A DNA stretch of 64,000 bases from Pseudomonas sp. P8_241 (lineage in GTDB: Bacteria; Pseudomonadota; Gammaproteobacteria; Pseudomonadales; Pseudomonadaceae): NCBI RefSeq assembly GCF_034008315.1, contig NZ_CP125377.1:682001-746000 (forward strand), read 5' to 3'. This document shows, piece after piece, positions 24,743-35,129 of this stretch. How positions within the stretch are numbered: position 1 is the first letter of the stretch; each line of letters opens with the position of its first letter. A program made the translations under genes and the position numbers. The notes beneath the pieces were generated by a model. That model was not told the origin of the DNA and searched no databases. It was given only the letters and a program-made list of their open reading frames with translations.

Positions 24743-26242
24743 ATGCCGCACACTAAAGATGAATTACCCGACGCGCTGTACAGCGCCGCGCAGGTACGAG
24801 GGCTCGATTCGAGCCTGATCGCGGCCGGCACGCCGGGATTCGAATTGATGCAGCGCGCGGCGCGGGCGACGTGGCGCGCGCTGGTTCGGCAGTGGCCGTC
24901 AGCGAATGAGCTCAGCGTGCTCGCGGGCCATGGCAACAACGCCGGGGATGGTTATCTGGTGGCGGCAATGGCCCTGCGCGCCGGGTGGTCGGTTCGGGTC
25001 TTGGCGGTTGGGGAACCGCGGCGATTGCAGGGCGATGCGGCATTGGCCCATGCCGAGGCAGTGTCGGAAAAAGTCACCATCGAGTCCTGGACGGCACAGT
25101 CCGAATTGCGTGGCATCGTGCTGGATGCACTGCTTGGCACGGGTCTGACTGGCGATGTCCGCGATCCGTATGCTTCAGCCATCGCCTCGATCAATGCCAG
25201 CGAGCAGCCGGTGGCGGCGGTGGATATTCCTTCGGGGCTATGCGCCGATACCGGCCGTATCCTCGGTTGTGCAGTGCGGGCCGATCTGACGGTTACGTTC
25301 ATCGGCTTGAAACTGGGGTTGTTCACCGGCGATGCGGCGGATGTCGTGGGTGAGCTGATATTCAACAACTTGCACGCCGATCCTCAGCTGTTGCTGGACG
25401 CACCGAGCAGTGCGCTGCGGCTGACGACCAGCAATTTGCCACGCCTGCCCCCCCGATTACCTGCTTCCCATAAAGGCAAGTTCGGCCATGTGCTGCTGAT
25501 TGGCGGTGATCGAGGTTTCGGCGGCGCGATTTTGCTGAGTGCGCAAAGTGCGCTGCGCAGTGGTGCGGGCATGGTCTCGCTGGCCACTCGCCCGGAGCAT
25601 GTGTCAGCGGCCCTTGGAAGAATTCCCGAGGCCATGGTGGTGGGCGCATCTTCAGCCAATCAACTGGTGGGGCTGCTTGAAAAAATTTCTGTGCTGGTGG
25701 TTGGCCCTGGCCTCGGGCAGGCTGCCTGGGGGCGTAGCTTGCTGTCGGCGGCAGCCAGTGCATCGTTGCCGCAAGTCTGGGACGCTGATGCGTTGAACCT
25801 GCTGGCCGACGAGCACGTCAGCCTGCCCAGGGACTGTGTGATAACCCCGCATCCGGGCGAAGCTGCACGGTTACTCGGGATCAGCACGGCTGAGCTGCAA
25901 GCCGACCGTCCGGCGGCGGCCCGTACGCTGAGCAAAAAATACACAGCGGTAGTGATCTTGAAGGGGGCTGGCAGCCTGATCGCCCATCCGGACGGGCGGC
26001 TGGCGCTATGTCATCAGGGGCACCCGGCCATGGCCACTGCGGGTTTGGGCGATGTGCTGGCCGGTCTGGTCGGCGCGCTACTGGCTCAAGGCATGGAGGC
26101 GTTCGACGCTGCTTGCCTGGCAGTCTGGTTGCACGCCAATGCGGGAGAGCAACAAGGTAAATCGGGCCGCGGGCTGGCGGCCAGTGATCTGATTCCAGCC
26201 ATTCGTCAGTTGTTGGAGGAGCAAGCACCGTGTCTGAAGTAA
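24743..26242 (+). CDS. nnr: Bifunctional NAD(P)HX epimerase/dehydratase
   Basis: A 499-residue fusion repairing hydrated NAD(P)H: an N-terminal YjeF epimerase domain (about residues 10-215, with VLAGHGNNAGDGYLVAAMAL near 56 and AVDIPSGLCADTG near 156) and a C-terminal ADP-dependent dehydratase (about 230-495, with KGKFGHVLLIGGDRGFGGA near 245 and TAGLGDVLAGLVGALLAQG near 432). The start at 24743 begins MPHTKDELPDALYSAAQ; the open frame extends further upstream over queG, but that is antisense shadow. It overlaps tsaE by 13 bases. Confidence 0.95.
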   Translation: MPHTKDELPDALYSAAQVRGLDSSLIAAGTPGFELMQRAARATWRALVRQWPSANELSVLAGHGNNAGDGYLVAAMALRAGWSVRVLAVGEPRRLQGDAALAHAEAVSEKVTIESWTAQSELRGIVLDALLGTGLTGDVRDPYASAIASINASEQPVAAVDIPSGLCADTGRILGCAVRADLTVTFIGLKLGLFTGDAADVVGELIFNNLHADPQLLLDAPSSALRLTTSNLPRLPPRLPASHKGKFGHVLLIGGDRGFGGAILLSAQSALRSGAGMVSLATRPEHVSAALGRIPEAMVVGASSANQLVGLLEKISVLVVGPGLGQAAWGRSLLSAAASASLPQVWDADALNLLADEHVSLPRDCVITPHPGEAARLLGISTAELQADRPAAARTLSKKYTAVVILKGAGSLIAHPDGRLALCHQGHPAMATAGLGDVLAGLVGALLAQGMEAFDAACLAVWLHANAGEQQGKSGRGLAASDLIPAIRQLLEEQAPCLK

Positions 26243-26700
26243 CCCTGTACCTGGCCGATGAAGAGGCCATGAGCGACTTTGGCGCACGTATTGCCCGTAT
26301 CACCGAAGGCCACGGCCTGATCTTCCTGGAAGGCAACCTGGGAATGGGGAAAACCACGCTGTCGCGGGGCATCATTCGCGGTTTGGGGCATGTCGGGGCG
26401 GTAAAGAGTCCGACCTTTACCTTGGTGGAGCCTTACGAGATCGGCGGCATTCGCGCTTTTCATTTCGATCTGTATCGACTGGTCGATCCGGAAGAGTTGG
26501 AGTTTCTCGGCATTCGCGACTACTTCGAGGATGATGCCTTGTGCTTGATCGAGTGGCCCGATAAAGGTGCAGGCTTTTTGCCAAAGCCCGACCTGACCAT
26601 TACCATTAGCCCGCAAGACAGTGGGCGTTCGCTGAAAATTTTGTCCCAGGGCTCGCGTGGCGAAACCTGGTGTGCCGCTTTGGCATTGGAATCCAATTAG
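26230..26700 (+). CDS. tsaE: tRNA t6A biosynthesis ATPase TsaE
   Basis: A 156-residue P-loop protein required with TsaB, TsaC and TsaD for threonylcarbamoyladenosine at tRNA position 37. The Walker A motif is EGNLGMGKTTLSRG near residue 37, and the family sequence PTFTLVEPY near 60 and HFDLYRL near 78 follow. The GTG start at 26230 lies inside the end of the NAD(P)HX repair gene with a GGAGG-like site upstream. The order nnr-tsaE-amiB-mutL-miaA-hfq is classical for gamma-proteobacteria. Confidence 0.95.
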   Translation: MSEVTLYLADEEAMSDFGARIARITEGHGLIFLEGNLGMGKTTLSRGIIRGLGHVGAVKSPTFTLVEPYEIGGIRAFHFDLYRLVDPEELEFLGIRDYFEDDALCLIEWPDKGAGFLPKPDLTITISPQDSGRSLKILSQGSRGETWCAALALESN

Positions 26701-26715
26701 ATGATGGGGTTAGGT

Positions 26716-28131
26716 ATGCGCTTTCGCGCGTTGGTGGCTGCCGTAGGTATGTTGTTTTTGGCGGTGACCGTCGACGCTGTGGCCGACTCGAAGGTCAACA
26801 GCGTTCGCTTGTGGCGGGCGCCGGACAACACACGACTGGTGTTTGACCTGACCGGACCGGTGCAGCACAGCGTCTTTACCCTGACGGCACCGGATCGCCT
26901 GGTGATCGATATCAATGGTGCGACCCTTGGCGCGCCGCTGAACGTCAACACCTCGAACACCCCAATCACCGCTATGCGCTCGGCCCAACGCACGCCGACT
27001 GACCTGCGTGTGGTTATTGACCTGAAAAAAGCGGTCACGCCGAAAAGCTTCTCCCTGGCGCCAAACGCCCAGTATGGCAACCGATTGGTGGTCGACCTGT
27101 TCGACAACCCGGCTGATGCTGCGCCGTCTCCTGCGCCGACACCGTCAGTCGCTACAGTGCCGGCTGTGCCGGTTACGCCAACGGAGCCTGCTATCAAGTT
27201 GCCGCCAGCACCGGCAGGCAAGCGCGACATCGTTGTGGTGATCGATGCCGGTCACGGCGGTGAAGACCCGGGCGCTTCCGGCTCCCGCGGTCAGCGCGAA
27301 AAAGACGTGGTGTTGCAGATCGCTCGTGAAACGCAGCGTCAGGTCAACGGCATGAAAGGCTTCCGCGCCGAGCTGACTCGGACTGGCGACTACTTCATTC
27401 CCTTGCGTGGCCGTACTGAAATCGCCCGCAAGAAGGGTGCCGACCTGTTCGTCTCGATTCACGCCGATGCCGCACCTTCGGCCGCCGCGTTCGGTGCCTC
27501 GGTGTTCGCCCTGTCGGATCGTGGCGCGACTTCAGAGACCGCCCGTTGGCTGGCCGACAGTGAAAACCGTTCCGACTTGATCGGTGGCGCCGGCAACGTC
27601 AGCCTCGATGACAAAGACCGCATGCTCGCGGGCGTATTGCTCGATTTGTCGATGACGGCGTCCCTGACCTCCAGTCTGAACGTCGGTCAAAAAGTCTTGA
27701 GCAACATCGGCCGTGTCACGCCATTGCACAAGCAGCGCGTTGAACAAGCCGGGTTCATGGTGTTGAAGTCGCCGGATATTCCGTCGATCCTGGTGGAAAC
27801 CGGGTTTATCTCCAATGCCAACGAAGCGTCCAAGCTTGCAGCATCGAACCACCAGCAGGCGCTGGCACGTTCCATCAGCAGCGGCGTGCGCCAGTTCTTC
27901 CAGCAGAACCCGCCACCGGGCACTTACATTGCCTGGCTGCGTGATTCGGGCAAAATTGCCCAAGGTCCCCGTGACCATCGCGTAAATCCGGGCGAAACAT
28001 TGGCGATGATCGCCGTGCGTTACCAGATATCACCGGCTGTCCTGCGCAGCGCTAACAATCTGTCGAGTGATGAGCTCAAGGTGGGTCAGCACCTGACCAT
28101 TCCAGGCACCGACCTGGCGGCCAAAGAATGA
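26716..28131 (+). CDS. amiB: N-acetylmuramoyl-L-alanine amidase (AmiB type)
   Basis: A 471-residue periplasmic amidase that cuts peptide stems from septal peptidoglycan during cell separation. After a signal peptide (about residues 1-22) comes an AMIN domain (about 25-130; [19 protein letters not shown]), a Pro/Ala linker, the zinc-dependent Amidase_3 domain (about 170-400; [14 protein letters not shown] near 177, SIHADAAPS near 247, [10 protein letters not shown] near 358) and a C-terminal LysM ([17 protein letters not shown]). The ATG at 26716 is preferred to 26701 because GGGG lies at good distance. The stop overlaps mutL (ATGA). Confidence 0.93.
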   Translation: MRFRALVAAVGMLFLAVTVDAVADSKVNSVRLWRAPDNTRLVFDLTGPVQHSVFTLTAPDRLVIDINGATLGAPLNVNTSNTPITAMRSAQRTPTDLRVVIDLKKAVTPKSFSLAPNAQYGNRLVVDLFDNPADAAPSPAPTPSVATVPAVPVTPTEPAIKLPPAPAGKRDIVVVIDAGHGGEDPGASGSRGQREKDVVLQIARETQRQVNGMKGFRAELTRTGDYFIPLRGRTEIARKKGADLFVSIHADAAPSAAAFGASVFALSDRGATSETARWLADSENRSDLIGGAGNVSLDDKDRMLAGVLLDLSMTASLTSSLNVGQKVLSNIGRVTPLHKQRVEQAGFMVLKSPDIPSILVETGFISNANEASKLAASNHQQALARSISSGVRQFFQQNPPPGTYIAWLRDSGKIAQGPRDHRVNPGETLAMIAVRYQISPAVLRSANNLSSDELKVGQHLTIPGTDLAAKE

Positions 28132-30038
28132 ATCAGGTGGTGAACAACAGCGCTCGCATCGAACTGCTCAGTCCGCGACTGGCGAACCAGATTGCCGCGG
28201 GTGAGGTGGTAGAACGCCCGGCTTCGGTGATCAAGGAGCTGTTGGAAAACAGCCTCGACTCCGGCGCCAGGCGCATCGATGTGGATGTGGAGCAGGGCGG
28301 CGTCAAGCTGCTGCGGGTGCGCGACGATGGCAGTGGCATTTCGGCTGATGACCTTCCGCTGGCCCTGGCGCGGCACGCCACCAGCAAAATTCGCAACCTG
28401 GAAGACCTTGAGCAGGTCATGAGCCTGGGTTTTCGTGGCGAGGCGCTGGCGTCGATCAGTTCCGTTGCGCGCCTGACACTGACCTCACGCACTCGCGACG
28501 CCGATCAGGCCTGGCAGGTGGAAACCGAGGGGCGCGACATGGCGCCCCGTGTGCAGCCTGCGGCCCATCCGGTCGGTACCTCGGTGGAAGTGCGCGACCT
28601 GTTCTTCAACACGCCGGCGCGGCGCAAATTTCTCAAGACCGAAAAAACCGAATTCGATCACCTGCAAGAAGTGATCAGGCGCCTGGCCTTGGCGCGATTC
28701 GACGTAGCGTTTCACTTGCGCCACAACGGCAAGACCATTCTCAGCCTGCATGAAGCCCATGATGATGCGGCCCGCGCCCGGCGTGTGGCGGCAATCTGTG
28801 GCCCTGGCTTCCTGGAGCAAGCGCTGCCGATCGAAATCGAGCGCAACGGCTTGCACCTCTGGGGTTGGGTCGGTTTGCCGACGTTCAACCGCAGTCAGGC
28901 AGATTTGCAGTACTTCTTCGTCAATGGCCGTGCCGTGCGTGACAAGCTGGTGGCCCACGCGGTGCGCCAGGCTTATCGCGATGTGCTGTTCAATGGCCGG
29001 CATCCGACCTTCGTGTTGTTTTTCGAGGTCGATCCGACGGGCGTGGACGTCAACGTGCACCCGACCAAGCACGAAGTGCGCTTCCGTGAGGGGCGCATGG
29101 TTCACGACTTCCTGTATGGCACTTTGCACCGTGCCTTGGGCGATGTGCGGCCGGATGATCATCAGGCGGCTCCGGTTGCGACGGCCATTGTCCGGCCGAC
29201 TGGCCTTGAGGCCGGCGAGTTCGGACCCCAGGGCGAAATGCGCCTGGCAGCCAATGCGCTGCTGGAGCAGCCCCAGGCTCAGCCTGCATTCAATCCGCCC
29301 GCAGGTTCGGGTGCTGGTGCGGGCTATCAGTATCAGTACACTCCGCGTCCGCAGTCGGCTGTCCCGGCGGCTGAAGCGCAAGCGGCGTATCGCGAGTTTT
29401 TTGCGCCGTTGCCTGAAGCGAATGCGGTAGCGTTGCCCGCAGGGCAAGACGACATTCCGCCGCTGGGTTACGCACTGGCCCAGCTCAAGGGCATCTACAT
29501 TCTTTCGGAAAACGCCCAGGGTCTGGTGTTGGTAGACATGCACGCCGCCCACGAGCGGATCATGTACGAACGCCTGAAGGTCGCCATGGCCAGCGAAGGT
29601 CTGAGCGGCCAGCCTTTGCTGGTGCCGGAGTCCCTGGCGGTCAGTCAGCGCGAAGCCGATTGCGCCGAGGAGCACGTTGCCTGGTTCCAGCGCCTGGGCT
29701 TTGAATTGCAACGCCTTGGGCCGGAAACCCTGGCCATCCGGCAGATTCCGGCGCTACTCAAGCAGGCTGAAGCCAACCGGCTGGTCGCTGACGTGTTGGC
29801 TGACCTGATGGAGTACGGCACCAGTGATCGTATTCAGGCGCACATCAACGAACTGCTCGGGACCATGGCCTGCCATGGCGCGGTTCGTGCGAATCGGCGC
29901 CTGGCCTTGCCGGAAATGAACGGTCTGCTGCGAGACATGGAAAATACCGAGCGCAGCGGTCAATGCAACCATGGCCGACCGACCTGGACCCAATTGGGCC
30001 TGGACGATCTGGACAAACTGTTCTTGCGCGGTCGTTGA
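28128..30038 (+). CDS. mutL: DNA mismatch repair protein MutL
   Basis: A 636-residue mismatch repair mediator. The N-terminal GHKL ATPase has [11 protein letters not shown] near residue 38, VRDDGSGI near 66 and [14 protein letters not shown] near 103. A Pro/Ala-rich linker spans about 340-440. The C-terminal domain keeps the endonuclease-type pattern D-M-H-A-x2-E-x4-E ([12 protein letters not shown] near 472), so this MutL is of the nicking class found in Pseudomonas, which lack MutH. It overlaps amiB and miaA by ATGA/TGATG junctions. Confidence 0.96.
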   Translation: MNQVVNNSARIELLSPRLANQIAAGEVVERPASVIKELLENSLDSGARRIDVDVEQGGVKLLRVRDDGSGISADDLPLALARHATSKIRNLEDLEQVMSLGFRGEALASISSVARLTLTSRTRDADQAWQVETEGRDMAPRVQPAAHPVGTSVEVRDLFFNTPARRKFLKTEKTEFDHLQEVIRRLALARFDVAFHLRHNGKTILSLHEAHDDAARARRVAAICGPGFLEQALPIEIERNGLHLWGWVGLPTFNRSQADLQYFFVNGRAVRDKLVAHAVRQAYRDVLFNGRHPTFVLFFEVDPTGVDVNVHPTKHEVRFREGRMVHDFLYGTLHRALGDVRPDDHQAAPVATAIVRPTGLEAGEFGPQGEMRLAANALLEQPQAQPAFNPPAGSGAGAGYQYQYTPRPQSAVPAAEAQAAYREFFAPLPEANAVALPAGQDDIPPLGYALAQLKGIYILSENAQGLVLVDMHAAHERIMYERLKVAMASEGLSGQPLLVPESLAVSQREADCAEEHVAWFQRLGFELQRLGPETLAIRQIPALLKQAEANRLVADVLADLMEYGTSDRIQAHINELLGTMACHGAVRANRRLALPEMNGLLRDMENTERSGQCNHGRPTWTQLGLDDLDKLFLRGR

Positions 30039-31009
30039 TGAGCCAGCTCCCACCTGCGATTTTCCTGATGGGCCCGACCGCCGCCGGCAAGACCGATCTG
30101 GCCATCGAGCTCACTAAAGTCCTGCCTTGCGAGTTGATCAGTGTCGATTCGGCACTGGTTTATCGTGGCATGGACATCGGTACAGCCAAGCCTTCCAAAG
30201 AGTTGTTGGCGCAATATCCGCATCGACTGATCGATATTCTCGACCCGGCAGAGAGCTATTCGGCTGCGGATTTCCGTCGTGACGCCCTCCAGGCCATGGC
30301 CGAGATCACCGCGCGCGGAAAAATCCCGCTGCTTGTAGGTGGCACGATGCTCTACTACAAGGCGTTGGTCGAAGGCTTGGCAGAAATGCCCGCGGCCGAC
30401 CCCGAAGTCCGTGCGCAAATCGAAGAAGAGGCCACGCGCCTTGGCTGGCAAGCCTTGCACGACCAGTTGGCGTTGATCGATCCGGTGTCCGCCGCGCGAA
30501 TACATCCGAACGATCCTCAGCGTCTCAGTCGAGCGCTGGAAGTTTATCGTGTCAGCGGTCAAAGCATGACCGACCTGCGTTTGAGACAATCTGCGCAAAG
30601 TACTGAAGCAGCCGCTTCGGGACGGCAACAATTGCCCTATACTGTCGCGAACTTGGCCATTGCTCCGGCAAATCGGCAGGTACTTCATGAGCGAATTAAA
30701 CAAAGATTCACTTTAATGTTGGAACAGGGATTCATTGACGAGGTCGTAGCCCTGCGTAAGCGAAGTGACCTGCATGCCGGGTTGCCGTCTATACGTGCGG
30801 TAGGCTACCGACAAGTCTGGGATTACCTGGATGGCAAGCTGACGTCAGCCGAGATGCAGGAGCGTGGAATCATTGCCACGCGCCAGTTGGCGAAGCGCCA
30901 GTTCACCTGGTTGCGCAGTTGGGCTGATTTACATTGGCTGGACAGTCTGGATTGCGACAATCTGCCACGCGCCTTGAAATACTTGGGGACCATCTCCATA
31001 TTGAGCTGA
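30038..31009 (+). CDS. miaA: tRNA dimethylallyltransferase
   Basis: A 323-residue enzyme that isopentenylates A37 of tRNAs reading UNN codons. The P-loop is [14 protein letters not shown] near residue 11, with [17 protein letters not shown] near 37, [12 protein letters not shown] near 100 and [11 protein letters not shown] near 160. The start at 30038 overlaps the mutL stop by one base. Tandem with hfq, which begins about 93 bases downstream behind its own likely promoter region. Confidence 0.96.
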   Translation: MSQLPPAIFLMGPTAAGKTDLAIELTKVLPCELISVDSALVYRGMDIGTAKPSKELLAQYPHRLIDILDPAESYSAADFRRDALQAMAEITARGKIPLLVGGTMLYYKALVEGLAEMPAADPEVRAQIEEEATRLGWQALHDQLALIDPVSAARIHPNDPQRLSRALEVYRVSGQSMTDLRLRQSAQSTEAAASGRQQLPYTVANLAIAPANRQVLHERIKQRFTLMLEQGFIDEVVALRKRSDLHAGLPSIRAVGYRQVWDYLDGKLTSAEMQERGIIATRQLAKRQFTWLRSWADLHWLDSLDCDNLPRALKYLGTISILS

Positions 31010-31102
31010 GTCCTTGCAATTGCCGTCTATCCTTGGGGGTGGGGCGGCTGAAGCCATCTGATTATCTATTTTTTATATTGAATCCTTAAAGGAGTGCGGC
31101 AC

Positions 31103-31363
31103 ATGTCAAAAGGGCATTCGCTACAAGACCCTTACTTGAATACTTTACGTAAAGAAAAAGTTGGGGTGTCCATTTACCTGGTCAACGGTATCAAGCTGCA
31201 AGGTACGATCGAATCTTTCGACCAGTTCGTTATCCTGTTGAAAAACACCGTCAGCCAAATGGTTTACAAACACGCTATCTCGACAGTGGTGCCGGTTCGT
31301 CCAATTCGTCTGCCTAGCGCAACCGAATCCGAAGCGGGTGACGCTGAGCCAGGTAACGCCTGA
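31103..31363 (+). CDS. hfq: RNA chaperone Hfq
   Basis: An 86-residue Sm-like protein that forms a hexameric ring, pairing small RNAs with mRNAs. Sm1 covers about residues 8-45 ([34 protein letters not shown]) and Sm2 carries the [10 protein letters not shown] signature near 55. The Pseudomonas short acidic C-tail follows. The start at 31103 has AGGAG eight bases upstream. Confidence 0.98.
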   Translation: MSKGHSLQDPYLNTLRKEKVGVSIYLVNGIKLQGTIESFDQFVILLKNTVSQMVYKHAISTVVPVRPIRLPSATESEAGDAEPGNA

Positions 31364-31375
31364 TAGGAGTCTCCT

Positions 31376-32677
31376 TTGTTCTTTGAGCGCCACGGTGGTG
31401 GTGAGCGAGTAATTCTCGTTCACTTGGATGGACAGGACCCTGAGGCGCGCGAAGATCCGCAGGAGTTTCAGGAATTGGCTAATTCGGCCGGCGCCGAGAC
31501 CGTTGCGTTTTTTAACGTGCCGCGTCATCGGCCAACCGCCAAATTCCTGATTGGCAGCGGCAAGGTCGAGGAGTTGCGCGACCTCGTCAAAGCCGAAGAA
31601 GCCGATCTGGTGATTTTCAATCACATCCTCACGCCCAGTCAGGAACGTAACCTCGAGCGGGTTTTCGAGTGTCGCGTGATCGACCGTACCGGTCTGATTC
31701 TCGATATTTTCGCCCAGCGCGCCCGAACCCATGAAGGCAAGCTCCAGGTAGAACTGGCCCAGCTCGACCACATGAGCACCCGGCTGGTTCGTGGCTGGAC
31801 TCACCTTGAGCGCCAGGGTGGCGGTATCGGTATGCGTGGTCCGGGTGAAACCCAGCTGGAAACCGACCGCCGTTTGCTGCGGGTTCGCCTGCGACAGATC
31901 AAGGGGCGGCTGGAAAAAGTGCGTAGCCAGCGCGAACAGTCGCGACGTGGCCGATCGCGTGCGGATATTCCAACCGTGTCCCTGGTGGGGTACACCAACG
32001 CCGGTAAATCCACACTCTTCAACAACGTGACGAAATCCGACGTGTACGCGGCTGATCAGTTGTTTGCCACGCTGGATCCGACCTTGCGTCGTCTGGAACT
32101 GGACGACCTGGGGCCGATTGTCCTGGCAGACACTGTGGGTTTCATTCGTCACTTGCCCCACAAGCTGGTCGAGGCATTTCGGTCTACCCTCGAAGAGTCG
32201 AGCAATTCCGACCTGTTGTTGCACGTGATCGATGCGGCCGAACCGGATCGCCTGTTGCAGATCGAGCAGGTGATGGTGGTGCTGGGCGAGATTGGTGCCC
32301 AGGACTTGCCGATCCTCGAGGTCTATAACAAACTCGATTTGCTTGAAGGCGTTGAGCCACAAATCCAGCGCGACGAAAACGGCAAGCCCCAGCGGGTCTG
32401 GCTATCGGCGCGTGATGGCTCGGGGCTGGAATTGCTTGAGCAAGCCATTGCTGAATTACTTGGCAGTGATTTGTTTATCGGTACCTTGCGTTTGCCGCAA
32501 CGATTCGCTCGACTGCGTGCGCAGTTTTTCGAACTCGGTGCGGTGCAGAAAGAAGAGCACGACGAAGAAGGCATCAGTTTGCTGGCCGTTCGTTTGCCCC
32601 GGGTCGAGTTGAATCGACTGGTAAGCCGCGAAGGATTGCAGCCGATGGAATTCATCGAGCAACACACTTTGCAATAA
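31376..32677 (+). CDS. hflX: Ribosome-associated GTPase HflX
   Basis: A 433-residue GTPase that splits stalled or heat-damaged ribosomes. An N-terminal HflX domain (about 1-190, including the GRGPGETQLETDRR-type stretch read here as GMRGPGETQLETDRR) precedes the G domain with GYTNAGKSTLFN near 203, DTVGFIRHLPH near 251 and NKLDL near 320. The start is TTG at 31376 with AGGAG just upstream, 12 bases after hfq, so both belong to one transcript. Confidence 0.95.
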   Translation: MFFERHGGGERVILVHLDGQDPEAREDPQEFQELANSAGAETVAFFNVPRHRPTAKFLIGSGKVEELRDLVKAEEADLVIFNHILTPSQERNLERVFECRVIDRTGLILDIFAQRARTHEGKLQVELAQLDHMSTRLVRGWTHLERQGGGIGMRGPGETQLETDRRLLRVRLRQIKGRLEKVRSQREQSRRGRSRADIPTVSLVGYTNAGKSTLFNNVTKSDVYAADQLFATLDPTLRRLELDDLGPIVLADTVGFIRHLPHKLVEAFRSTLEESSNSDLLLHVIDAAEPDRLLQIEQVMVVLGEIGAQDLPILEVYNKLDLLEGVEPQIQRDENGKPQRVWLSARDGSGLELLEQAIAELLGSDLFIGTLRLPQRFARLRAQFFELGAVQKEEHDEEGISLLAVRLPRVELNRLVSREGLQPMEFIEQHTLQ

Positions 32678-32773
32678 AAGCCTGAGAAAGCGGTTGTGCC
32701 GTGGTGACAGGCATTCTGTAGCATTGGTCGGCGCGCCGTGGGTGCGTCTTTGCTTTATCAGATGGAGAGCGCT

Positions 32774-33949
32774 ATGGCTTGGAATGAGCCGGGTGGCAAC
32801 TCGAATAATCAGGACCCTTGGGGTGGCAAACGTCGTAATAACGGCGACCGCAAGGGACCACCGGATCTCGACGAGGCCTTCCGAAAGCTGCAGGAAAGCC
32901 TGAACGGGTTGTTCGGTGGTGGTAAGAAACGTGGCGGTGATGATGGCGGTGGTTCGGGCAAGAGTGGCGGCTTTGGCGGCCTGCTCGGCATCGGCCTGGT
33001 TGTCCTGGCGGCCGTATGGCTGTACAGCGCGGTCTACGTCGTCGACGAGCAGGAGCAAGCCGTGGTGCTGCGCTTCGGCAAGTACTACGAAACGGTTGGC
33101 CCGGGTCTGAACATCTATTTCCCGCCGATCGATAAAAAGTACATGGAAAACGTAACGCGTGAGCGTGCGTACACCAAGCAGGGCCAGATGTTGACTGAAG
33201 ACGAGAACATCGTCGAAGTGCCGCTGACCGTGCAGTACAAGATCAGCAACCTGCAGGACTTCGTGCTGAGCGTCGATCAGCCAGAAATCAGCCTGCAGCA
33301 CGCGACCGACAGTGCCTTGCGCCACGTGGTGGGTTCCACCGCAATGGACCAGGTGCTGACCGAAGGCCGTGAATTGATGGCCAGCGAGATCAAGGAGCGC
33401 CTGCAACGCTTCATGGATACCTATCGCACCGGCATCACCGTTACCCAGGTCAACGTTCAGAGCGCAGCGGCACCGCGTGAAGTCCAGGAAGCCTTCGATG
33501 ACGTGATCCGTGCCCGTGAAGACGAGCAGCGTTCGCGTAACCAGGCTGAAACCTATGCCAACGGCGTCGTGCCGGAAGCTCGTGGTCAGGCTCAGCGTAT
33601 CCTCGAAGACGCCAACGGCTACCGTGACGAAACCGTCTCGCGTGCCAAGGGTGAGGCTGATCGCTTCACCAAACTGGTCGCCGAGTACCGCAAGGCACCT
33701 GAAGTCACCCGCCAGCGTCTGTACCTGGACACCATGCAGGAAGTCTTCAGCAACACCAGCAAGGTGCTCGTGACCGGCAACAAAAATGGCCAGAGCAACC
33801 TGTTGTACCTGCCGCTGGACAAAATGGTCGAAAGTGGCCGCAGCACTAGCACTCCGGTGAACAGTGCGGCAGCCACCAGCAATGAAGCGAATGCGCGTGC
33901 CGCAGCTGATCTGCAGCAACAGCAAGCACGTACCAGGGAGAGTCGCTGA
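32774..33949 (+). CDS. hflK: FtsH protease regulator HflK
   Basis: A 391-residue inner-membrane SPFH protein that forms a large cage with HflC around FtsH. The N-terminus is a Gly/Lys-rich disordered segment (about 1-70), followed by one membrane segment (about 75-95, GLLGIGLVVLAAVWLYS) and the SPFH/band-7 domain to about 330. The start at 32774 (MAWNEPGG) has GGAG ten bases before it. hflC starts within its stop codon (TGATG). Confidence 0.95.
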   Translation: MAWNEPGGNSNNQDPWGGKRRNNGDRKGPPDLDEAFRKLQESLNGLFGGGKKRGGDDGGGSGKSGGFGGLLGIGLVVLAAVWLYSAVYVVDEQEQAVVLRFGKYYETVGPGLNIYFPPIDKKYMENVTRERAYTKQGQMLTEDENIVEVPLTVQYKISNLQDFVLSVDQPEISLQHATDSALRHVVGSTAMDQVLTEGRELMASEIKERLQRFMDTYRTGITVTQVNVQSAAAPREVQEAFDDVIRAREDEQRSRNQAETYANGVVPEARGQAQRILEDANGYRDETVSRAKGEADRFTKLVAEYRKAPEVTRQRLYLDTMQEVFSNTSKVLVTGNKNGQSNLLYLPLDKMVESGRSTSTPVNSAAATSNEANARAAADLQQQQARTRESR

Positions 33950-34818
33950 TGAGCAATAAATCGCTGATCGCCCTTATTGTCGGCGTCGTCGTGGCGATCG
34001 CTGCCTGGAACTGCTTCTACATCGTGGCTCAGACCGAGCGCGCGGTGTTGCTGCAGTTTGGTCGCGTGGTTCAGGCCGATGTTCAGCCGGGCCTGCATGT
34101 GAAAGTGCCTTACGTTAACCAGGTGCGTAAATTCGACGCACGCCTGATGACGCTGGATGCACCGACGCAGCGCTTCCTGACGCTGGAAAAGAAAGCTGTA
34201 ATGGTCGATGCCTACGCCAAGTGGCGTGTGAAGGACGCAGAGCGTTTCTACACCGCGACTTCCGGCCTCAAGCAGATTGCCGATGAACGTCTGTCCCGTC
34301 GTCTGGAATCGGGCCTGCGTGACCAGTTCGGTAAGCGTACCTTGCACGAAGTGGTGTCGGGTGAACGTGATGCGCTGATGGCGGATATCACGGCATCGCT
34401 GAACAAGATGGCCGAGAAAGAACTGGGTATCGAAGTAGTCGATGTTCGGGTCAAGACCATCGACCTGCCCAAAGAAGTGAACCGCAGTGTGTTCGAACGT
34501 ATGAGCACCGAGCGTGAGCGTGAAGCTCGCGAGCACCGCGCCAAGGGTAACGAGCTGGCCGAAGGCATCCGTGCCGACGCCGATCGTCAGCGCCGCGTAC
34601 TGCTGGCTGAAGCCTATCGTGAGTCTGAAGAGGTTCGCGGTGACGGTGATGCCCAGGCCGCAGCGATTTACTCCAAGGCGTACGGTCAAGACCAGGAGTT
34701 CTACGCGTTCTACCGCAGCCTGCGTGCGTACCGTGAAAGCTTTGCGAACAAATCCGACGTCATGGTCCTCGACCCAAGTAGTGACTTCTTCCATTACCTG
34801 GAAAAAGCCAAGCCTTGA
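33949..34818 (+). CDS. hflC: FtsH protease regulator HflC
   Basis: A 289-residue partner of HflK with one N-terminal membrane segment (about 5-24) and an SPFH domain (QTERAVLLQFGRVVQADVQPG near 27), then a long charged helix (EREREAREHRAKGNELAEG near 188). It overlaps hflK by one base. The DUF2065 gene that I expect after hflC in Pseudomonas is not present; hairpins follow instead. Confidence 0.95.
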   Translation: MSNKSLIALIVGVVVAIAAWNCFYIVAQTERAVLLQFGRVVQADVQPGLHVKVPYVNQVRKFDARLMTLDAPTQRFLTLEKKAVMVDAYAKWRVKDAERFYTATSGLKQIADERLSRRLESGLRDQFGKRTLHEVVSGERDALMADITASLNKMAEKELGIEVVDVRVKTIDLPKEVNRSVFERMSTEREREAREHRAKGNELAEGIRADADRQRRVLLAEAYRESEEVRGDGDAQAAAIYSKAYGQDQEFYAFYRSLRAYRESFANKSDVMVLDPSSDFFHYLEKAKP

Positions 34819-34835
34819 TACGGCGTTGACCTGAA

Positions 34836-34872
34836 TCACCCCGCCGGGCGGCTAAAACCTCTGGCGGGGTGA
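34836..34872. terminator. Inverted repeat after hflC
   Basis: Perfect 10-11 bp inverted repeat (ATCACCCCGCC / GGCGGGGTGAT) beginning about 17 bases after the hflC stop, followed by CCTTT. Plausible terminator or mRNA-stabilising hairpin. Confidence 0.5.
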
Positions 34873-34903
34873 TCCTTTGGGAAAACGTGTGTATGATGCG
34901 GCA

Positions 34904-34926
34904 GCCGGGAAATTCCCGGCTTTTTT
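34904..34926 (+). terminator. Intrinsic terminator between hflC and hisZ
   Basis: GCCGGGA / TCCCGGC stem with a three-base loop followed directly by six T. The remaining 200 bases to hisZ (a further CGTCTGC / GCAGACG pair with a long T-rich loop at 34927-34962) hold no gene that I can support. Confidence 0.8.
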
Positions 34927-35129
34927 GCGTCTGCATGTTTGATTGCTGTTTTTTGAGCAGACGACGGGCCGAACGGCCTGACAGTTTTTCGAGGAACGTG
35001 GTTGGCGAAGCCGGTTAGAGGGCTTTTCGCTCCGTCGCTCATGCGCGTGGTTTGTATATGAGCTGACCATTTTCTGCTTCACTCAAGGCTCGCCGACAGG
35101 CTGGCTGCCCGGATATAGGGGAAGGCGTA

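Noticed and set aside
34892..35020. 42-codon frame beginning ATGATGCGGCAGCC in the hflC-hisZ gap
   Set aside because: The frame runs directly across a strong intrinsic terminator and has no similarity to DUF2065 or other known small proteins.
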